From JAICND01 sp040905905 (lineage in GTDB: Bacteria; Actinomycetota; Acidimicrobiia; Spongiisociales; ZC4RG35), in contig JBBDQN010000051.1 of the NCBI GenBank assembly GCA_040905905.1, positions 124,001 through 188,000 of the forward strand: a stretch of DNA of 64,000 bases, written 5' to 3'. The notes under the pieces are model-generated. The model saw only the letters and a program-made list of their open reading frames with translations. It did not search any database and was not told the DNA's origin. This document shows positions 8,322-16,927 of the stretch, piece by piece; position 1 is the stretch's first letter; the number at the start of each line of letters is the position of its first letter. The translations under genes and the position numbers were made by a program.

Positions 8322-8332
8322 CCGATTATCGG
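8322..8332. promoter_or_regulatory. Palindrome over -10 box of the CHAT-like gene
   Basis: CCGAT-T-ATCGG is a perfect 11-bp palindrome. It contains the minus-strand -10 GATAAT (8330-8325), 7 nt before the ATG at 8317. It could be an operator or chance symmetry. Confidence 0.35.
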
Positions 8333-8358
8333 ATTTCGCGAAGATTTCTGCAGCCTGG

Positions 8359-9564
8359 TTAGGCCCCAAATACGAGAATAAAGGGAGGAGTATTGAGGAT
8401 ATAGGAGTCTCCCACCCTGATTAGGGCAGAATTCCGGCTCGGAGACCCTGGGATCCAGGCCTGCCAGCGGGTCGAACAGACCTGTGGTTGGACAACCTGA
8501 CAGCCCCCGCGGGCTGCATCGAGGGCGGCCATCCGCCCTTCCTCCCCGAGGACGACGACAGTGTCTCCGAAGACCATGGGCGACCCCGCCACCGGTTGGA
8601 ACACCTGGTGACGCCAGACCTCCCGACCCAGGGCGGCGTTGATGGCTACCACCTCTCCCAGATCGGTCGAGAGATAGGCCAACCCATAGGCGACGGCCGG
8701 AGCGGCGACGATGTCCGAGCCGACGTCGACCGACCAGCCGAGATCGCCGGTGGCCACATCGAGGGCATACATGGCCCTGCCCGAAGCGACATACACAACT
8801 CCGTCCGCTACCACCGGGCCATCGACCGGCACCCCGGCCACCGTCTGGGTCCACAACGGCAAGCCGTCCGGATCGAAGGCAATGATCGACCCGCTCCCCG
8901 TGACCGCGATTACGCGTCGGCCGTCGGAGGCAAGCGGACCGGTCAATGGGCCCTCGACTTCTTTAGCCCAAAGCTCCGCTCCTACTGCCGAGTCGATGGC
9001 CCGGACTACCCCGTCGGCTCCGCCCACGTAGAGGACGGACCCCAGGGCCAGCGGGGAATGACTTCCGGGGCTCAATGCCCGGCTCCAGCGCTGGTCACCG
9101 TTGGAGAAATCAAGGCCGTGCAAGGTGTCGCCGCTCATCGCTACCACCAGCTCACCAACGATGACGGGCGAAGTTGATACCTGGCCGCCGAGTCCGGCAG
9201 TCCAAGCGGTCACATCGGCCCCAAGGTCGAGAGCCCGCACATGTTCGTGGATGCCGATAAAGGCGATGTGCTGGCGGGCTACCGCCGGACCCAGGTTGTC
9301 CCCCATCGCCAGCCTGGCCCGCGAGTCGGGAACCTCGAGCAGGGCGGTCAACGACTCCACCCCGCTCCGACCTGGCCCGCCGCGGGCCTGAAAGACTGCT
9401 GGAACCGCTCCGGCTGGAGTTGCAACGGTCCGAGCAGCCGTGGTAGTTGCGGGGACGAGCGGCAGCGGCTCAATGGCGCCGAAGTAGGCGACCGCCAGAC
9501 CGGCAACCGCGGCCATTGGCAGGATGGTGAACAGCCGGTGCAGCCGCGGCCGGGGGCTGGTCAC
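8359..9564 (-). CDS. Membrane-anchored PQQ-like beta-propeller protein
   Basis: About 401 residues from GTG at 9564. One N-terminal membrane helix (about 10-30) is followed by repeated propeller blades with the PQQ/quinoprotein-like pattern (WTAGLGGQVSTSPVI, GDQRWSRAL, GAELWAKEVEGPL, PLWTQTVAGVPVDGPV, GDLGWSVDVGSDIVAAPAV, GREVWRHQVF). It resembles BamB-like or outer-wall scaffold propellers, without visible PQQ catalytic residues. The GTG follows the stop of the DmdA-like gene by one nucleotide, so expression is coupled. A longer reading frame into the upstream gene is possible but was rejected. Confidence 0.8.
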   Translation of the reverse strand: MTSPRPRLHRLFTILPMAAVAGLAVAYFGAIEPLPLVPATTTAARTVATPAGAVPAVFQARGGPGRSGVESLTALLEVPDSRARLAMGDNLGPAVARQHIAFIGIHEHVRALDLGADVTAWTAGLGGQVSTSPVIVGELVVAMSGDTLHGLDFSNGDQRWSRALSPGSHSPLALGSVLYVGGADGVVRAIDSAVGAELWAKEVEGPLTGPLASDGRRVIAVTGSGSIIAFDPDGLPLWTQTVAGVPVDGPVVADGVVYVASGRAMYALDVATGDLGWSVDVGSDIVAAPAVAYGLAYLSTDLGEVVAINAALGREVWRHQVFQPVAGSPMVFGDTVVVLGEEGRMAALDAARGGCQVVQPQVCSTRWQAWIPGSPSRNSALIRVGDSYILNTPPFILVFGA

Positions 9565-9565
9565 G

Positions 9566-10747
9566 TCAACCGGCCAGCTTTCGGGCGGGGACTTTCTTTT
9601 GCGGATCAACAAAGGGGAGGACGGTGGTCGTGGCCGTGATCTCCTCACCATTTTCGGATAAGACGTCCAGCCTGGTGCCCGGGTTCACCAGCTCGATCGG
9701 TACCCACGCATAGCCGATGTTCTTCTCGAGACCGGGTGACCAGACGGCATCGGTGACCCGGCCCACCAGGCGACCCTCCGAGAACACGGGCCAGACCTCG
9801 GACAGCTCGGCCCGAAGTTGATCGGCTTCGAGAAAGATGCCCACCAGCTTGCGATCAACCCCGGTTTCAGCCAGCCCAGCCAGGGCAGCTTTGCCGAGAT
9901 AGTCCTGGCCCTGTGGCTCCACCAAACGCTCCATGCCGCTGACGTGTAATGGGGTGTCGGCCAGGGTGATGTCCGAGCCATAGTTGAAGATTCCCGCCTC
10001 GATCCGCCTCGCCTCGCTGGGAGCGATGGGTCGGATGGCAAATTCTTCGCCGGCCGCCGCTACCGCATCCCAGAGTTCGGTCCCCCGGCTGGCGTCAAGG
10101 AGGTTGACTTCAAACCCGGGCACAGCAGTCCAGCCGGTCCGGCTGATCACCACGGGGATGCCGGCGATCTCGAAGTTGGCCAGCCAGTAGTACTTCAGGT
10201 CATAGATCGCTGGCCCGACCAACTTCTCAAGGGTGCGGGCCGAGAGGGGTCCCTGTACCTGCATAGGGTGAACGTCGGGGTAGGTGACCTCGGCCTCAAA
10301 GCCTTTGACGGCGGCGACGCCCAGGGCATACAGCCCGGCATCAGAGTCGGCGAGTTGCATCCACCAGCGGTTCTCGGCGACGTGCAACAGCACCGGGTCG
10401 TTGACGATCCCGCCGTCGGGGGCGATCACCGGCATGTATTTGCCCTGGCCGACCGCACAACGGGTGAGATCGCGACAGGTTATGTAGTCGATGAGCCGAT
10501 CGGCATCAGGACCTGAGACCTCCACGGTCCGCTCAACGCCGACGTCCCACATTGTCACGCCGTTGACGAGTGCCCAATACTCGACATCGGGATCGTCGTA
10601 ATAGGCGGGAAGGTACATGTGGTTGTAGATGTCGTAGGCAGAACATCCGGCCGAAAGAGTCGAGTGAAAGAACGGGGAACGGCGGTACCAGGGCCCGAAG
10701 TAGAGGGTGGTGCTCTTGGCAAGCATCTCGGGTCGTTCGTTGGCCAA
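9566..10747 (-). CDS. GcvT-family aminomethyltransferase, DmdA-like
   Basis: About 393 residues. The glycine-cleavage-T fold is clear. Stretches such as YNHMYLPAYY, MWDVGVERTVEVSG, TCRDLTR, GGIVNDPVLL, WWMQLADSDAGLYALG and SRTGWTAVPGFEVNL resemble dimethylsulfoniopropionate demethylase DmdA more than classic GcvT, as far as I recall that family. It likely uses tetrahydrofolate as methyl acceptor; the substrate is unproven. Start chosen as TTG at 10747, which has GGGAG six nt upstream; ATG at 10726 is the alternative. Confidence 0.78.
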   Translation of the reverse strand: MANERPEMLAKSTTLYFGPWYRRSPFFHSTLSAGCSAYDIYNHMYLPAYYDDPDVEYWALVNGVTMWDVGVERTVEVSGPDADRLIDYITCRDLTRCAVGQGKYMPVIAPDGGIVNDPVLLHVAENRWWMQLADSDAGLYALGVAAVKGFEAEVTYPDVHPMQVQGPLSARTLEKLVGPAIYDLKYYWLANFEIAGIPVVISRTGWTAVPGFEVNLLDASRGTELWDAVAAAGEEFAIRPIAPSEARRIEAGIFNYGSDITLADTPLHVSGMERLVEPQGQDYLGKAALAGLAETGVDRKLVGIFLEADQLRAELSEVWPVFSEGRLVGRVTDAVWSPGLEKNIGYAWVPIELVNPGTRLDVLSENGEEITATTTVLPFVDPQKKVPARKLAG

Positions 10748-10768
10748 TGCCTTCTCCCTCACTCGTAC

Positions 10769-10782
10769 TGAACGGCTGTTCA
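10769..10782. promoter_or_regulatory. TetR-type palindromic operator candidate
   Basis: TGAAC-GGCT-GTTCA, two perfect 5-bp arms around 4 nt, in the divergent region between the DmdA-like gene and the gene at 10836. It directly follows a minus-strand TATCGT box (10788-10783) that could be the -10 of the DmdA-like gene, so a bound repressor would cover the transcription start. No TetR gene lies nearby. Confidence 0.35.
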
Positions 10783-10835
10783 ACGATAGGCGGCGTCGGA
10801 AACTCGTGCCGCCGCTGGATTACCGTGGCTCCGCA

Positions 10836-11510
10836 ATGACCGAACCACCCATCGAGGGCCCAAATCCCTCAGAGCAGAAACCGCCCGAGCCAGACCCATT
10901 CGCCAAGCGAAGGATCTGGCCCCTCTACTTGGTCTTGGGGATCGTCGCCCTGGCAATCGTCGGGTACTTCGGGAACCGGGCCCTCTACTCATCAGACTTC
11001 GATCGGCTGGTCGATCTCACCGCCGCAGCCGAAGGTCACCAGGTATGGCGTGACTTCTTCATCGCCCAGGACTGTTTCGTCGTCGCCGTGATCGACGATC
11101 AAAACCCCGGGCTGGCTTACACGGACGGTCTTGGACTGTTGGACGAAACGGTGAATCTGGCAGACCACGTTGACCGCGCCCTCGGGGACTTTTCCATGTC
11201 AGGCGTAAAGGGATGGCACGGGTCCCTGGTGGCGGCGCGTGATGCCATTGCCGCCCACTACCAGGTGTGGGACGACCATCTTGTCCAGGCAGAGGCGATT
11301 CTGGGCACGTTGAGCGAGGAGGCGGCTGAGTTGGTCGTCACCTTCCAGGCCTGGGCCGACTCGGTGGTCCAGGATCAGGATTCCATCACCGAAACCTTTG
11401 AAGACGCCGAAACCGCCTTTACGGCGGCCGCCCCCAGCCCTGGTGCGGCCACGGATGTCGACAGGCTGTTTACCAGCAGCACGGTTAGCTGCACCCGTGG
11501 TTCGGTATGA
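10836..11510 (+). CDS. Single-pass membrane protein, unknown function
   Basis: 224 residues from ATG at 10836. A Pro-rich cytoplasmic N-terminus is followed by one membrane helix (about 28-46) and an alpha-helical extracytoplasmic region rich in Ala, Asp and Glu. I recognise no family. TACCGT lies 9 nt before the ATG with no Shine-Dalgarno sequence. A longer frame from 10707 would run across the divergent promoter region and was rejected. Confidence 0.6.
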   Translation: MTEPPIEGPNPSEQKPPEPDPFAKRRIWPLYLVLGIVALAIVGYFGNRALYSSDFDRLVDLTAAAEGHQVWRDFFIAQDCFVVAVIDDQNPGLAYTDGLGLLDETVNLADHVDRALGDFSMSGVKGWHGSLVAARDAIAAHYQVWDDHLVQAEAILGTLSEEAAELVVTFQAWADSVVQDQDSITETFEDAETAFTAAAPSPGAATDVDRLFTSSTVSCTRGSV

Positions 11511-11540
11511 GTCGAACCCGATGCTCCTGACGGTCATCGC

Positions 11541-12584
11541 GTGACGAGGGCGACCCCGCCCACTCTCACAACCCGCCAGCTCAACCGGGCGGTGCTGGCC
11601 CGCCAGCTTCTCCTGCAAAGAAGCCGGCTGACCTTGAATCAAGTGTTGGAGCAAATGGCCGGGCTCCAGGCGCAATACGCACCGTCGATGTACATCGGTC
11701 TCTGGAGCCGGATGTCGGGCTTTCAACGCGCCCTTCTAACGACCGCGTTGGAGAAACGCCAGGTCGTCCAGGGAACGATGATGCGTGCAACCATCCATCT
11801 CGTCACTGCGGCCGACTACTGGCCCCTAACGGTGGCGATCCGCCAGAGCCGGCGGGAGTGGTGGATCCGGGCAACCCGAGGAGCCGTCGACCCGACCGAG
11901 ATGGAGGTGGTGGCCGTCGAGGTTGGCGAATTCCTGGCGGACGGTCCGAGGAAGCGGACAGAAGTCGAGGCCCTGGTCGGCAAAGAGAAAGCCAACGCCG
12001 TGGGTCTTTGGATCGACCTGGTGCGGGCTCCTCCCTCGGGCACTTGGGAAAGACGCCGGGCCGACCTGCTCGCCTCGGCTTCGCAGTGGTTGGAGTCGGT
12101 CGATGTTCCTCTCGACAAGGCTCGCCAACACATTGTTCGGCGTTACCTCACCGGGTTTGGCCCGGCCACGCCTTCGGAGATCGCCAACTGGGCAGGCTTG
12201 GCGACGGGCGACATCACCTCAGCCATTGCTGGTCTCCGACTGCGACATTTCCTCAGCGAGGATGGCACCGAGCTGGTCGATCTCCCCCAGGCTCCCCTCC
12301 CCGACGCCGACACCCAGGCCCCGGTCCGATTCCTACCCACCTGGGATGCGTCGCTCTTGGTCCATTGCCGCCGGGCGCGCATCATCCCCGAAGAATTCCG
12401 ATCACACATCTTCAACACCAAGATGCCGCAATCGGTTGGAACCTTTCTCGTTGACGGTGCTGTGGCCGGCACCTGGCGGCTGGAAGGCGAACGAGTTCGC
12501 ACCGACTACTTCGAGCCGGTCCCTGGCACCTGGCATCGAGAGGTAGAAAGGGAATCCGAGGCATTAGCGCGGTTCTATGCCTAG
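11541..12584 (+). CDS. Winged-helix DNA-binding domain protein (HTH_42/AlkZ-like)
   Basis: 347 residues with features of the HTH_42 (AlkZ/YcaQ-like) family: N-terminal LTTRQLNRAVLARQLLLQ, MAGLQAQYAPSMYIGLWSRM, the QGTMMRATIHLVTAADY segment, ARQHIVRRYLTGFGPATPSEIANWAG, and FLPTWDASLL. AlkZ-type members are DNA glycosylases that act on interstrand crosslinks, via a QxQ or QxD motif; here AGLQAQYAP contains a QAQ triplet in an appropriate place. A repair role is plausible but unproven. The start is GTG at 11541. Confidence 0.8.
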   Translation: MTRATPPTLTTRQLNRAVLARQLLLQRSRLTLNQVLEQMAGLQAQYAPSMYIGLWSRMSGFQRALLTTALEKRQVVQGTMMRATIHLVTAADYWPLTVAIRQSRREWWIRATRGAVDPTEMEVVAVEVGEFLADGPRKRTEVEALVGKEKANAVGLWIDLVRAPPSGTWERRRADLLASASQWLESVDVPLDKARQHIVRRYLTGFGPATPSEIANWAGLATGDITSAIAGLRLRHFLSEDGTELVDLPQAPLPDADTQAPVRFLPTWDASLLVHCRRARIIPEEFRSHIFNTKMPQSVGTFLVDGAVAGTWRLEGERVRTDYFEPVPGTWHREVERESEALARFYA

Positions 12585-13017
12585 AGGCAAAGGGACAATG
12601 GGAATAACCGGACCTGGTGAAAGCTTCAGGGCAAGTATGGAATCCGATATCACCGAAGCCCTGTCGAAGGGCGGAATCGCCGACATCACGACCATCGGCC
12701 GCCGCAGTGGCCAGCCCCGCCGCATCGAGATCGTCTTTCACAACTTCGACGGTGACCTTTACATCGGCGGCCGACCGGGCAAGCGGGGTTGGCTGGCCAA
12801 CCTCATCGCCCAGCCCCAGTTCACCCTGCATCTCAAACGGGGAGTGAAAGCCGACATCTCCGCCCGGGCCCATGAGATCACCGATCCCGAAGAGCGAGCC
12901 TCGCTCCTCTATCGAATGTTGACGGAGAGCTGGGGCTCCGATCCCGACAAAGCCCGGGGCGCCCTCCCGAAATGGGTCGACTCTGCCCCTTTGGTCAAAG
13001 TCACACTGGAGTCATAG
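12577..13017 (+). CDS. DDN-family (F420-type) nitroreductase-like protein
   Basis: 146 residues with a split beta-barrel: ITTIGRRSGQPRRIEIVFH, DGDLYIGGRPGKRGWLANL and PQFTLHLKRG are typical of the deazaflavin (F420)-dependent nitroreductase DDN family common in actinobacteria. F420 or FMN use is inferred. It overlaps the preceding wHTH gene by 8 nt and the convergent rtcB gene by 6 nt. Confidence 0.82.
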   Translation: MPRGKGTMGITGPGESFRASMESDITEALSKGGIADITTIGRRSGQPRRIEIVFHNFDGDLYIGGRPGKRGWLANLIAQPQFTLHLKRGVKADISARAHEITDPEERASLLYRMLTESWGSDPDKARGALPKWVDSAPLVKVTLES

Positions 13018-14169
13018 GCCTTTGTAGTTGAGCACCGCTCCCAGCCGATGCTCCACCGAAACCAGTTCCTTGCTGTCCTCGATCACCTGGGTGATGTCTT
13101 TGTAGGCGGCCGGGTGTTCGTCGAGCAGGTCCGCTGCGTTCCTGTCGAGCCAGGTTCGACCCGCCATCTCCGCCCGCAACGACTCCACCGTGAGGGAACG
13201 ACGAGCGGCTCCCCGCGATAGCCGGCGTCCGGCTCCATGTGGTGCTGAGTGATAGGCCGCGGGATTCCCCAGGCCACGAACGATATAGGTGTCGGCACCC
13301 ATCGACCCGGGAATGATCCCGCGATCGGTAGTCCGGGCGCGAATGGCCCCTTTGCGGGTGACGTATACCTGCTCACCCCCATGTTCTTCGACGTCGGCGT
13401 AGTTGTGATGGCAGTTGATCTCCTCAACCACCTCGAATGGCGGCAACAACTGCCGCATCGCCTCCAGGGCCGCGGCCAACATCCGTTCGCGGTTGCCGAA
13501 CGCGTACTTCTGGGCGAAGTTGAGGTCAGCCCAGTAGTGGTCAAACTCGGGACTCCCTTCTTGCAGATAGGCAAGGTTGGGATCCTCCAGATCGATTCCA
13601 AGACGATCTATCACCTTGCGGGCGGCATTGATTGCAGCCATGGCGAGCTGATTGCCAATTCCCCGCGAGCCCGAATGGATCACCAACCACACGCTTTGAT
13701 CTTCCGAGATGCTGATCTCCAAGAAGTGATTGCCCGCGCCGAGGGTGCCCCATTGGGTGGCCATGGTCGTCTCTTGTTTGTGTGACAGCTGTGTTGCTGG
13801 TCTTCCGGCATATCGATAGACCTCGGCCTCCTCGGCGCCCGTCTTGTGAGCCTGACCAACCCCGGCTGGGACGGCGGTTGCGAGCGCCTTGAGCAACGGA
13901 GCGAGGTTGTTTGGAAGGTCGCTCGCGCTCATGGTGGTGCGAAGGGCCGCCATCCCACAGCCGATGTCGACTCCGACCGCCGCCGGGATGATCGCTTTCC
14001 GGGTGGCGATGACCGACCCCACGGTCGCACCGATGCCGACGTGGGCATCGGGCATCAAAGCGACGTGGCCGAACACCACCGGCAGTCGGGCGGTCCGTTC
14101 GGCCTGGCGAAGAGCTTCCGGATCGATCTCCGAGGCGAAGTTGACCACTCCGGCTTGCTCCGTGGGCAT
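13012..14169 (-). CDS. rtcB: RtcB family RNA ligase
   Basis: 385 residues, the size of short RtcB proteins. Metal ligands are recognisable in MPDAHVGIG, VDIGCGM (Cys71), GAGNHFLEI and the HSGSRGIGNQLA segment. SAPHGAGR contains His311, matching the His that is guanylylated in RtcB. The C-terminus ends in the usual RLGAVLNYKGL. RtcB joins 2',3'-cyclic phosphate and 5'-OH RNA ends in tRNA splicing or RNA repair. It starts 10 nt after the O-methyltransferase gene and is probably co-transcribed. No RtcA or archease is nearby. Confidence 0.92.
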   Translation of the reverse strand: MPTEQAGVVNFASEIDPEALRQAERTARLPVVFGHVALMPDAHVGIGATVGSVIATRKAIIPAAVGVDIGCGMAALRTTMSASDLPNNLAPLLKALATAVPAGVGQAHKTGAEEAEVYRYAGRPATQLSHKQETTMATQWGTLGAGNHFLEISISEDQSVWLVIHSGSRGIGNQLAMAAINAARKVIDRLGIDLEDPNLAYLQEGSPEFDHYWADLNFAQKYAFGNRERMLAAALEAMRQLLPPFEVVEEINCHHNYADVEEHGGEQVYVTRKGAIRARTTDRGIIPGSMGADTYIVRGLGNPAAYHSAPHGAGRRLSRGAARRSLTVESLRAEMAGRTWLDRNAADLLDEHPAAYKDITQVIEDSKELVSVEHRLGAVLNYKGL

Positions 14170-14179
14170 CGAGCCAGAC

Positions 14180-14848
14180 CTATTTCTTGCGGATGAGAGA
14201 GAGCCCGTCGGCGACCGCCAAAATGACCACCGTTACCCGGTCGTCGGCGACAACCAACTCGTTGAAGTCGCGGATGACTTGGGTGTCACCTTCGGTGATG
14301 AGAGGGTCGACCACCCGGCCACTCCACAAGACGTTGTCGACACAGATCAATCCACCGGGTCGGAGCCGATTGAGGATCTCCTCGTAGTAGATGCGGTTTC
14401 CGCCCTTGTCAGCGTCGATGAAAGCCAGATCGAACTGCGGCTCTTCGGGGAGGCTCCGAAGAGTGTCTGCGGCTGGTCCCAACTTCAGTTCAATGCGACC
14501 GTCAACCCCGGCCTTCTCCCAGTACCGGCGAGCAATCGCGGTCCAGTCCTCGCTGACATCGCAACACAGAAGATGGCCATCCGCGGGCAGCCCCCGTGCC
14601 AGACAGATGGAGGAATAACCGGTGAAGGTCCCCACCTCAACGATGTTCCGGGCGCCGGTGAGTTGTACGAGCATCGTCAACAGCCGACCCTGGTCGGCGG
14701 AGATCTGCATGCTCATCTGGTGGGGAACCGCTCGCCGGGTCTCGTCAACGAGGTCCATCAGGACCTGGTCGGGCGGCGTCGAGTGGTCCGACAAATAGCG
14801 AGCGAGTTCAATATTGAGAAAGATGCCCTTGGGATCGGAACTGGCCAT
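14180..14848 (-). CDS. Class I SAM O-methyltransferase (family 3)
   Basis: 222 residues. SAM-binding motif I is VEVGTFTGYSS, followed by LLCCDVSEDW, FDLAFIDADKGG and GLICVDNVLWSGRV. This is the caffeoyl-CoA/catechol O-methyltransferase-like family, which methylates small phenolics or carboxylates with a divalent metal; the substrate is unknown. A TAAGTT box lies 6 nt before the ATG. It leads a probable operon with rtcB. Confidence 0.9.
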   Translation of the reverse strand: MASSDPKGIFLNIELARYLSDHSTPPDQVLMDLVDETRRAVPHQMSMQISADQGRLLTMLVQLTGARNIVEVGTFTGYSSICLARGLPADGHLLCCDVSEDWTAIARRYWEKAGVDGRIELKLGPAADTLRSLPEEPQFDLAFIDADKGGNRIYYEEILNRLRPGGLICVDNVLWSGRVVDPLITEGDTQVIRDFNELVVADDRVTVVILAVADGLSLIRKK

Positions 14849-14854
14849 CGACCG

Positions 14855-14860
14855 AACTTA
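14855..14860 (-). promoter_or_regulatory. -10 box of the O-methyltransferase-rtcB operon
   Basis: TAAGTT on the minus strand ends 6 nt before the ATG at 14848. No Shine-Dalgarno sequence is present, so the mRNA is probably leaderless. Confidence 0.45.
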
Positions 14861-14874
14861 GCCGCGATGCCGCA

Positions 14875-15439
14875 TCATTCCAGGGCGAAGGTTCCTGTGA
14901 CGATCTCGCCAGCCGGCTCGTAGGTACCGATCACGACTCCAGTGGTGGAGACTTTGCTGTCGACGAGCTTCAGCCCGGAGGGGGTGGTGCCTTCCGAGAA
15001 CAGGCGTTTGCCCGATCCAATCACGAGGGGGAAGACCCAACAGGCGGTACTGATCGACATGGTTGTGGCGCAATATCGTCTGGATCGGGTTGGCGCTGCC
15101 ATGCACCTGCAGCTCCGGCCCATCTTCTTTCTTGAGCGCGGCGATGCCTGCAGCCGCGTCTCCTTCGATCAGGACCGAGTTGGCCCATTCCAGCTTGGGA
15201 CGACCCCTCGAAGCGACGTACTTGGTGGCGTCGTTCAATGGCTTGGCGCCGGTCTCCTCGGGGGCGCGTGGCCAGTATGCGGCGAAGATGTCGTAGGTCT
15301 TGCGTCCGAGAACGAGGTCGAACGGCATGCTCACGGACTCTGTCATGACCTCACCCATCTGCTGGTCCCAATAGTTCACCTCGGTGGACATCACAATCTT
15401 TTCGGGCACCGGCGACCCTGCCGCCACCTGTATTGCCAT
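14875..15439 (-). pseudogene. RibD-like dihydrofolate reductase family gene, frameshifted and 5'-truncated
   Basis: Reading from 15439, residues VLGRKTYDIFAAYWP, NDATKYVASRG and LQVHGSANPIQTILRHNHVDQYRL follow the RibD C-terminal/DHFR-like family. The frame then loses homology, while the +1 frame continues as WVFPLVIGSGKRLFSEGT and the family C-terminus at 14875. One extra base in the run at 15037-15040 explains the shift. The usual N-terminal SLDG segment is also missing, so the gene looks decayed; a draft-assembly indel could explain the shift but not the lost N-terminus. Confidence 0.75.
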
Positions 15440-15543
15440 CGCCGAAGCCCGGGCGGTGGTGGTGACACTCGACGCTCCCTCTGGGCGATCGCACCCTCAC
15501 TCTGGCGGGCGCCGCTGTCCTGATCACTCCCGCGGGGGGATGG

Positions 15544-16884
15544 TCACCGCGCCGCAGGCAGGCGGAGTTCAAAGGTGCTGAAGCCGGTTCTGAAGGTGTA
15601 ACTGAGGGTGCCTCCCATCAGCTCGGCAAGCTGGCGGGACACGCTGAGACCAAGGCCCACCGAGGCGGGCTGTGACCCGGCCGCATGAGCGATGTGGAAT
15701 GGAGCAAAGATCAGGTCCTGTTGTTCAAGGGGAACCCCGGCACCGTTGTCGCTGACCGTCACCGACACCCGGTTGCCGGAATCGACGAAGTCGATAGTCA
15801 CATCATCCCCGCCGTATCGGATGGCATTAGAAATGAGGTTGCGAACGATCTGACGGACCCGCACCGGGTCGGCACTCGCCCGCAACTTCGGTTTTGCTGC
15901 CGTAACGAGCACTCGTAGCCGCTGATTTTCGGGCAACACGTCAACCACCTGGGCTACGTTCGCCTGAAGGTCGATCGGGAACTGGTTAACGTGAACCGCA
16001 TCCATTTCGGAGCGGGCCGCCACCAGCAGGTCTTCGACGATGCCAGAAATGTCATACGCCTCGCGGGCGATGGTGGCCGTCAACTCCCTCCTTTCCTCCA
16101 GGGTCAGATCTTCCTGGCTATCGAGGAGGATCTGGGCAAATCCGACTACAGCTGACAAGGGGGTCCTGAGCTCGTGGGAAACCGAAGCGATAAACCTGTC
16201 CTTGGAACGAACCACTTGCTCGAGCCGTTCGGTATCGGCGCGAAGTCTTACTTCCTCCTCCCGCATCTTTCTCTTCTGTCCGGTAGCCAAGGCGAGATCG
16301 AGGCTTTCTGAGAGGCGCCAGGAGGCAAGAATCACGGCAGTAAGCATCAACACGTAACCGCCATGAAGCAGGGCCCACCGCACAGGCTGCGCGATTGCAG
16401 CCGGATGATTGAACACACTCTCTGGTTCGAGGACTCCGATAGAACCGTGGTGGAGCACCACGAACGCCAAACCGGCAACCAGGGGCCGCCAGTCGCCATA
16501 TAGGCCGATGAGCGGCAGCACCACAAAGAAGTGAAGGTGGGACTCGATCAACCCATTCGTGAAGTGCACGAGTAGAGCCGAACAGGTGACCAGCGCCAGG
16601 CTGACTAGGACGGCTTTGGCCCCGCGGTTCTTGGGCAGCGAGGCGGCCAGCGCCAAGGCCACAACGGCGCCGATCTCGGCGACGACGTGAATCGGCTCGA
16701 CCTCGGCCTGTAGTGCCACGACTGCCAAGACGGGTATGTGCGCCCACACCACGGCGCGAAGGAAACGGTGTCTTGCCGACCAGGTGGGATAGGGAAGACG
16801 GACCCCTTTCGGGAACCATCGCCAAAGGTCGCCAATCCTGACGCGAAGGCCGCGCCAAACACTTGGACTAGCGGCAACACCCAT
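15544..16884 (-). CDS. Orphan sensor histidine kinase with polytopic membrane sensor
   Basis: 446 residues. Five or six membrane helices (about 42-205) include the LIESHLHFFVVLPLIGLYGDWRP loop seen in a class of integral-membrane sensors. A short coiled coil (about 205-230) leads into HisKA (VSHELRTPL, phosphorylated His) and HATPase_c (NLISNAIRYGG, SDNGAGVP, SVGLGLSVSRQL). No response regulator is adjacent, so its partner is encoded elsewhere. Confidence 0.9.
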   Translation of the reverse strand: MGVAASPSVWRGLRVRIGDLWRWFPKGVRLPYPTWSARHRFLRAVVWAHIPVLAVVALQAEVEPIHVVAEIGAVVALALAASLPKNRGAKAVLVSLALVTCSALLVHFTNGLIESHLHFFVVLPLIGLYGDWRPLVAGLAFVVLHHGSIGVLEPESVFNHPAAIAQPVRWALLHGGYVLMLTAVILASWRLSESLDLALATGQKRKMREEEVRLRADTERLEQVVRSKDRFIASVSHELRTPLSAVVGFAQILLDSQEDLTLEERRELTATIAREAYDISGIVEDLLVAARSEMDAVHVNQFPIDLQANVAQVVDVLPENQRLRVLVTAAKPKLRASADPVRVRQIVRNLISNAIRYGGDDVTIDFVDSGNRVSVTVSDNGAGVPLEQQDLIFAPFHIAHAAGSQPASVGLGLSVSRQLAELMGGTLSYTFRTGFSTFELRLPAAR

Positions 16885-16927
16885 GAGCCTGTATCGACCA
16901 AAGCGCCCAATCCTTGAGTCGAGGCGG

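Noticed and set aside
8318..8854. N-terminal extension of the CHAT-like gene
   Set aside because: The extension overlaps the propeller coding sequence, is Arg/Gly-rich, and the -10 box next to ATG 8317 explains the shorter start.
13889..14923. 344-codon plus-strand frame
   Set aside because: Antisense to rtcB and the O-methyltransferase gene, both convincing; no recognisable domain.
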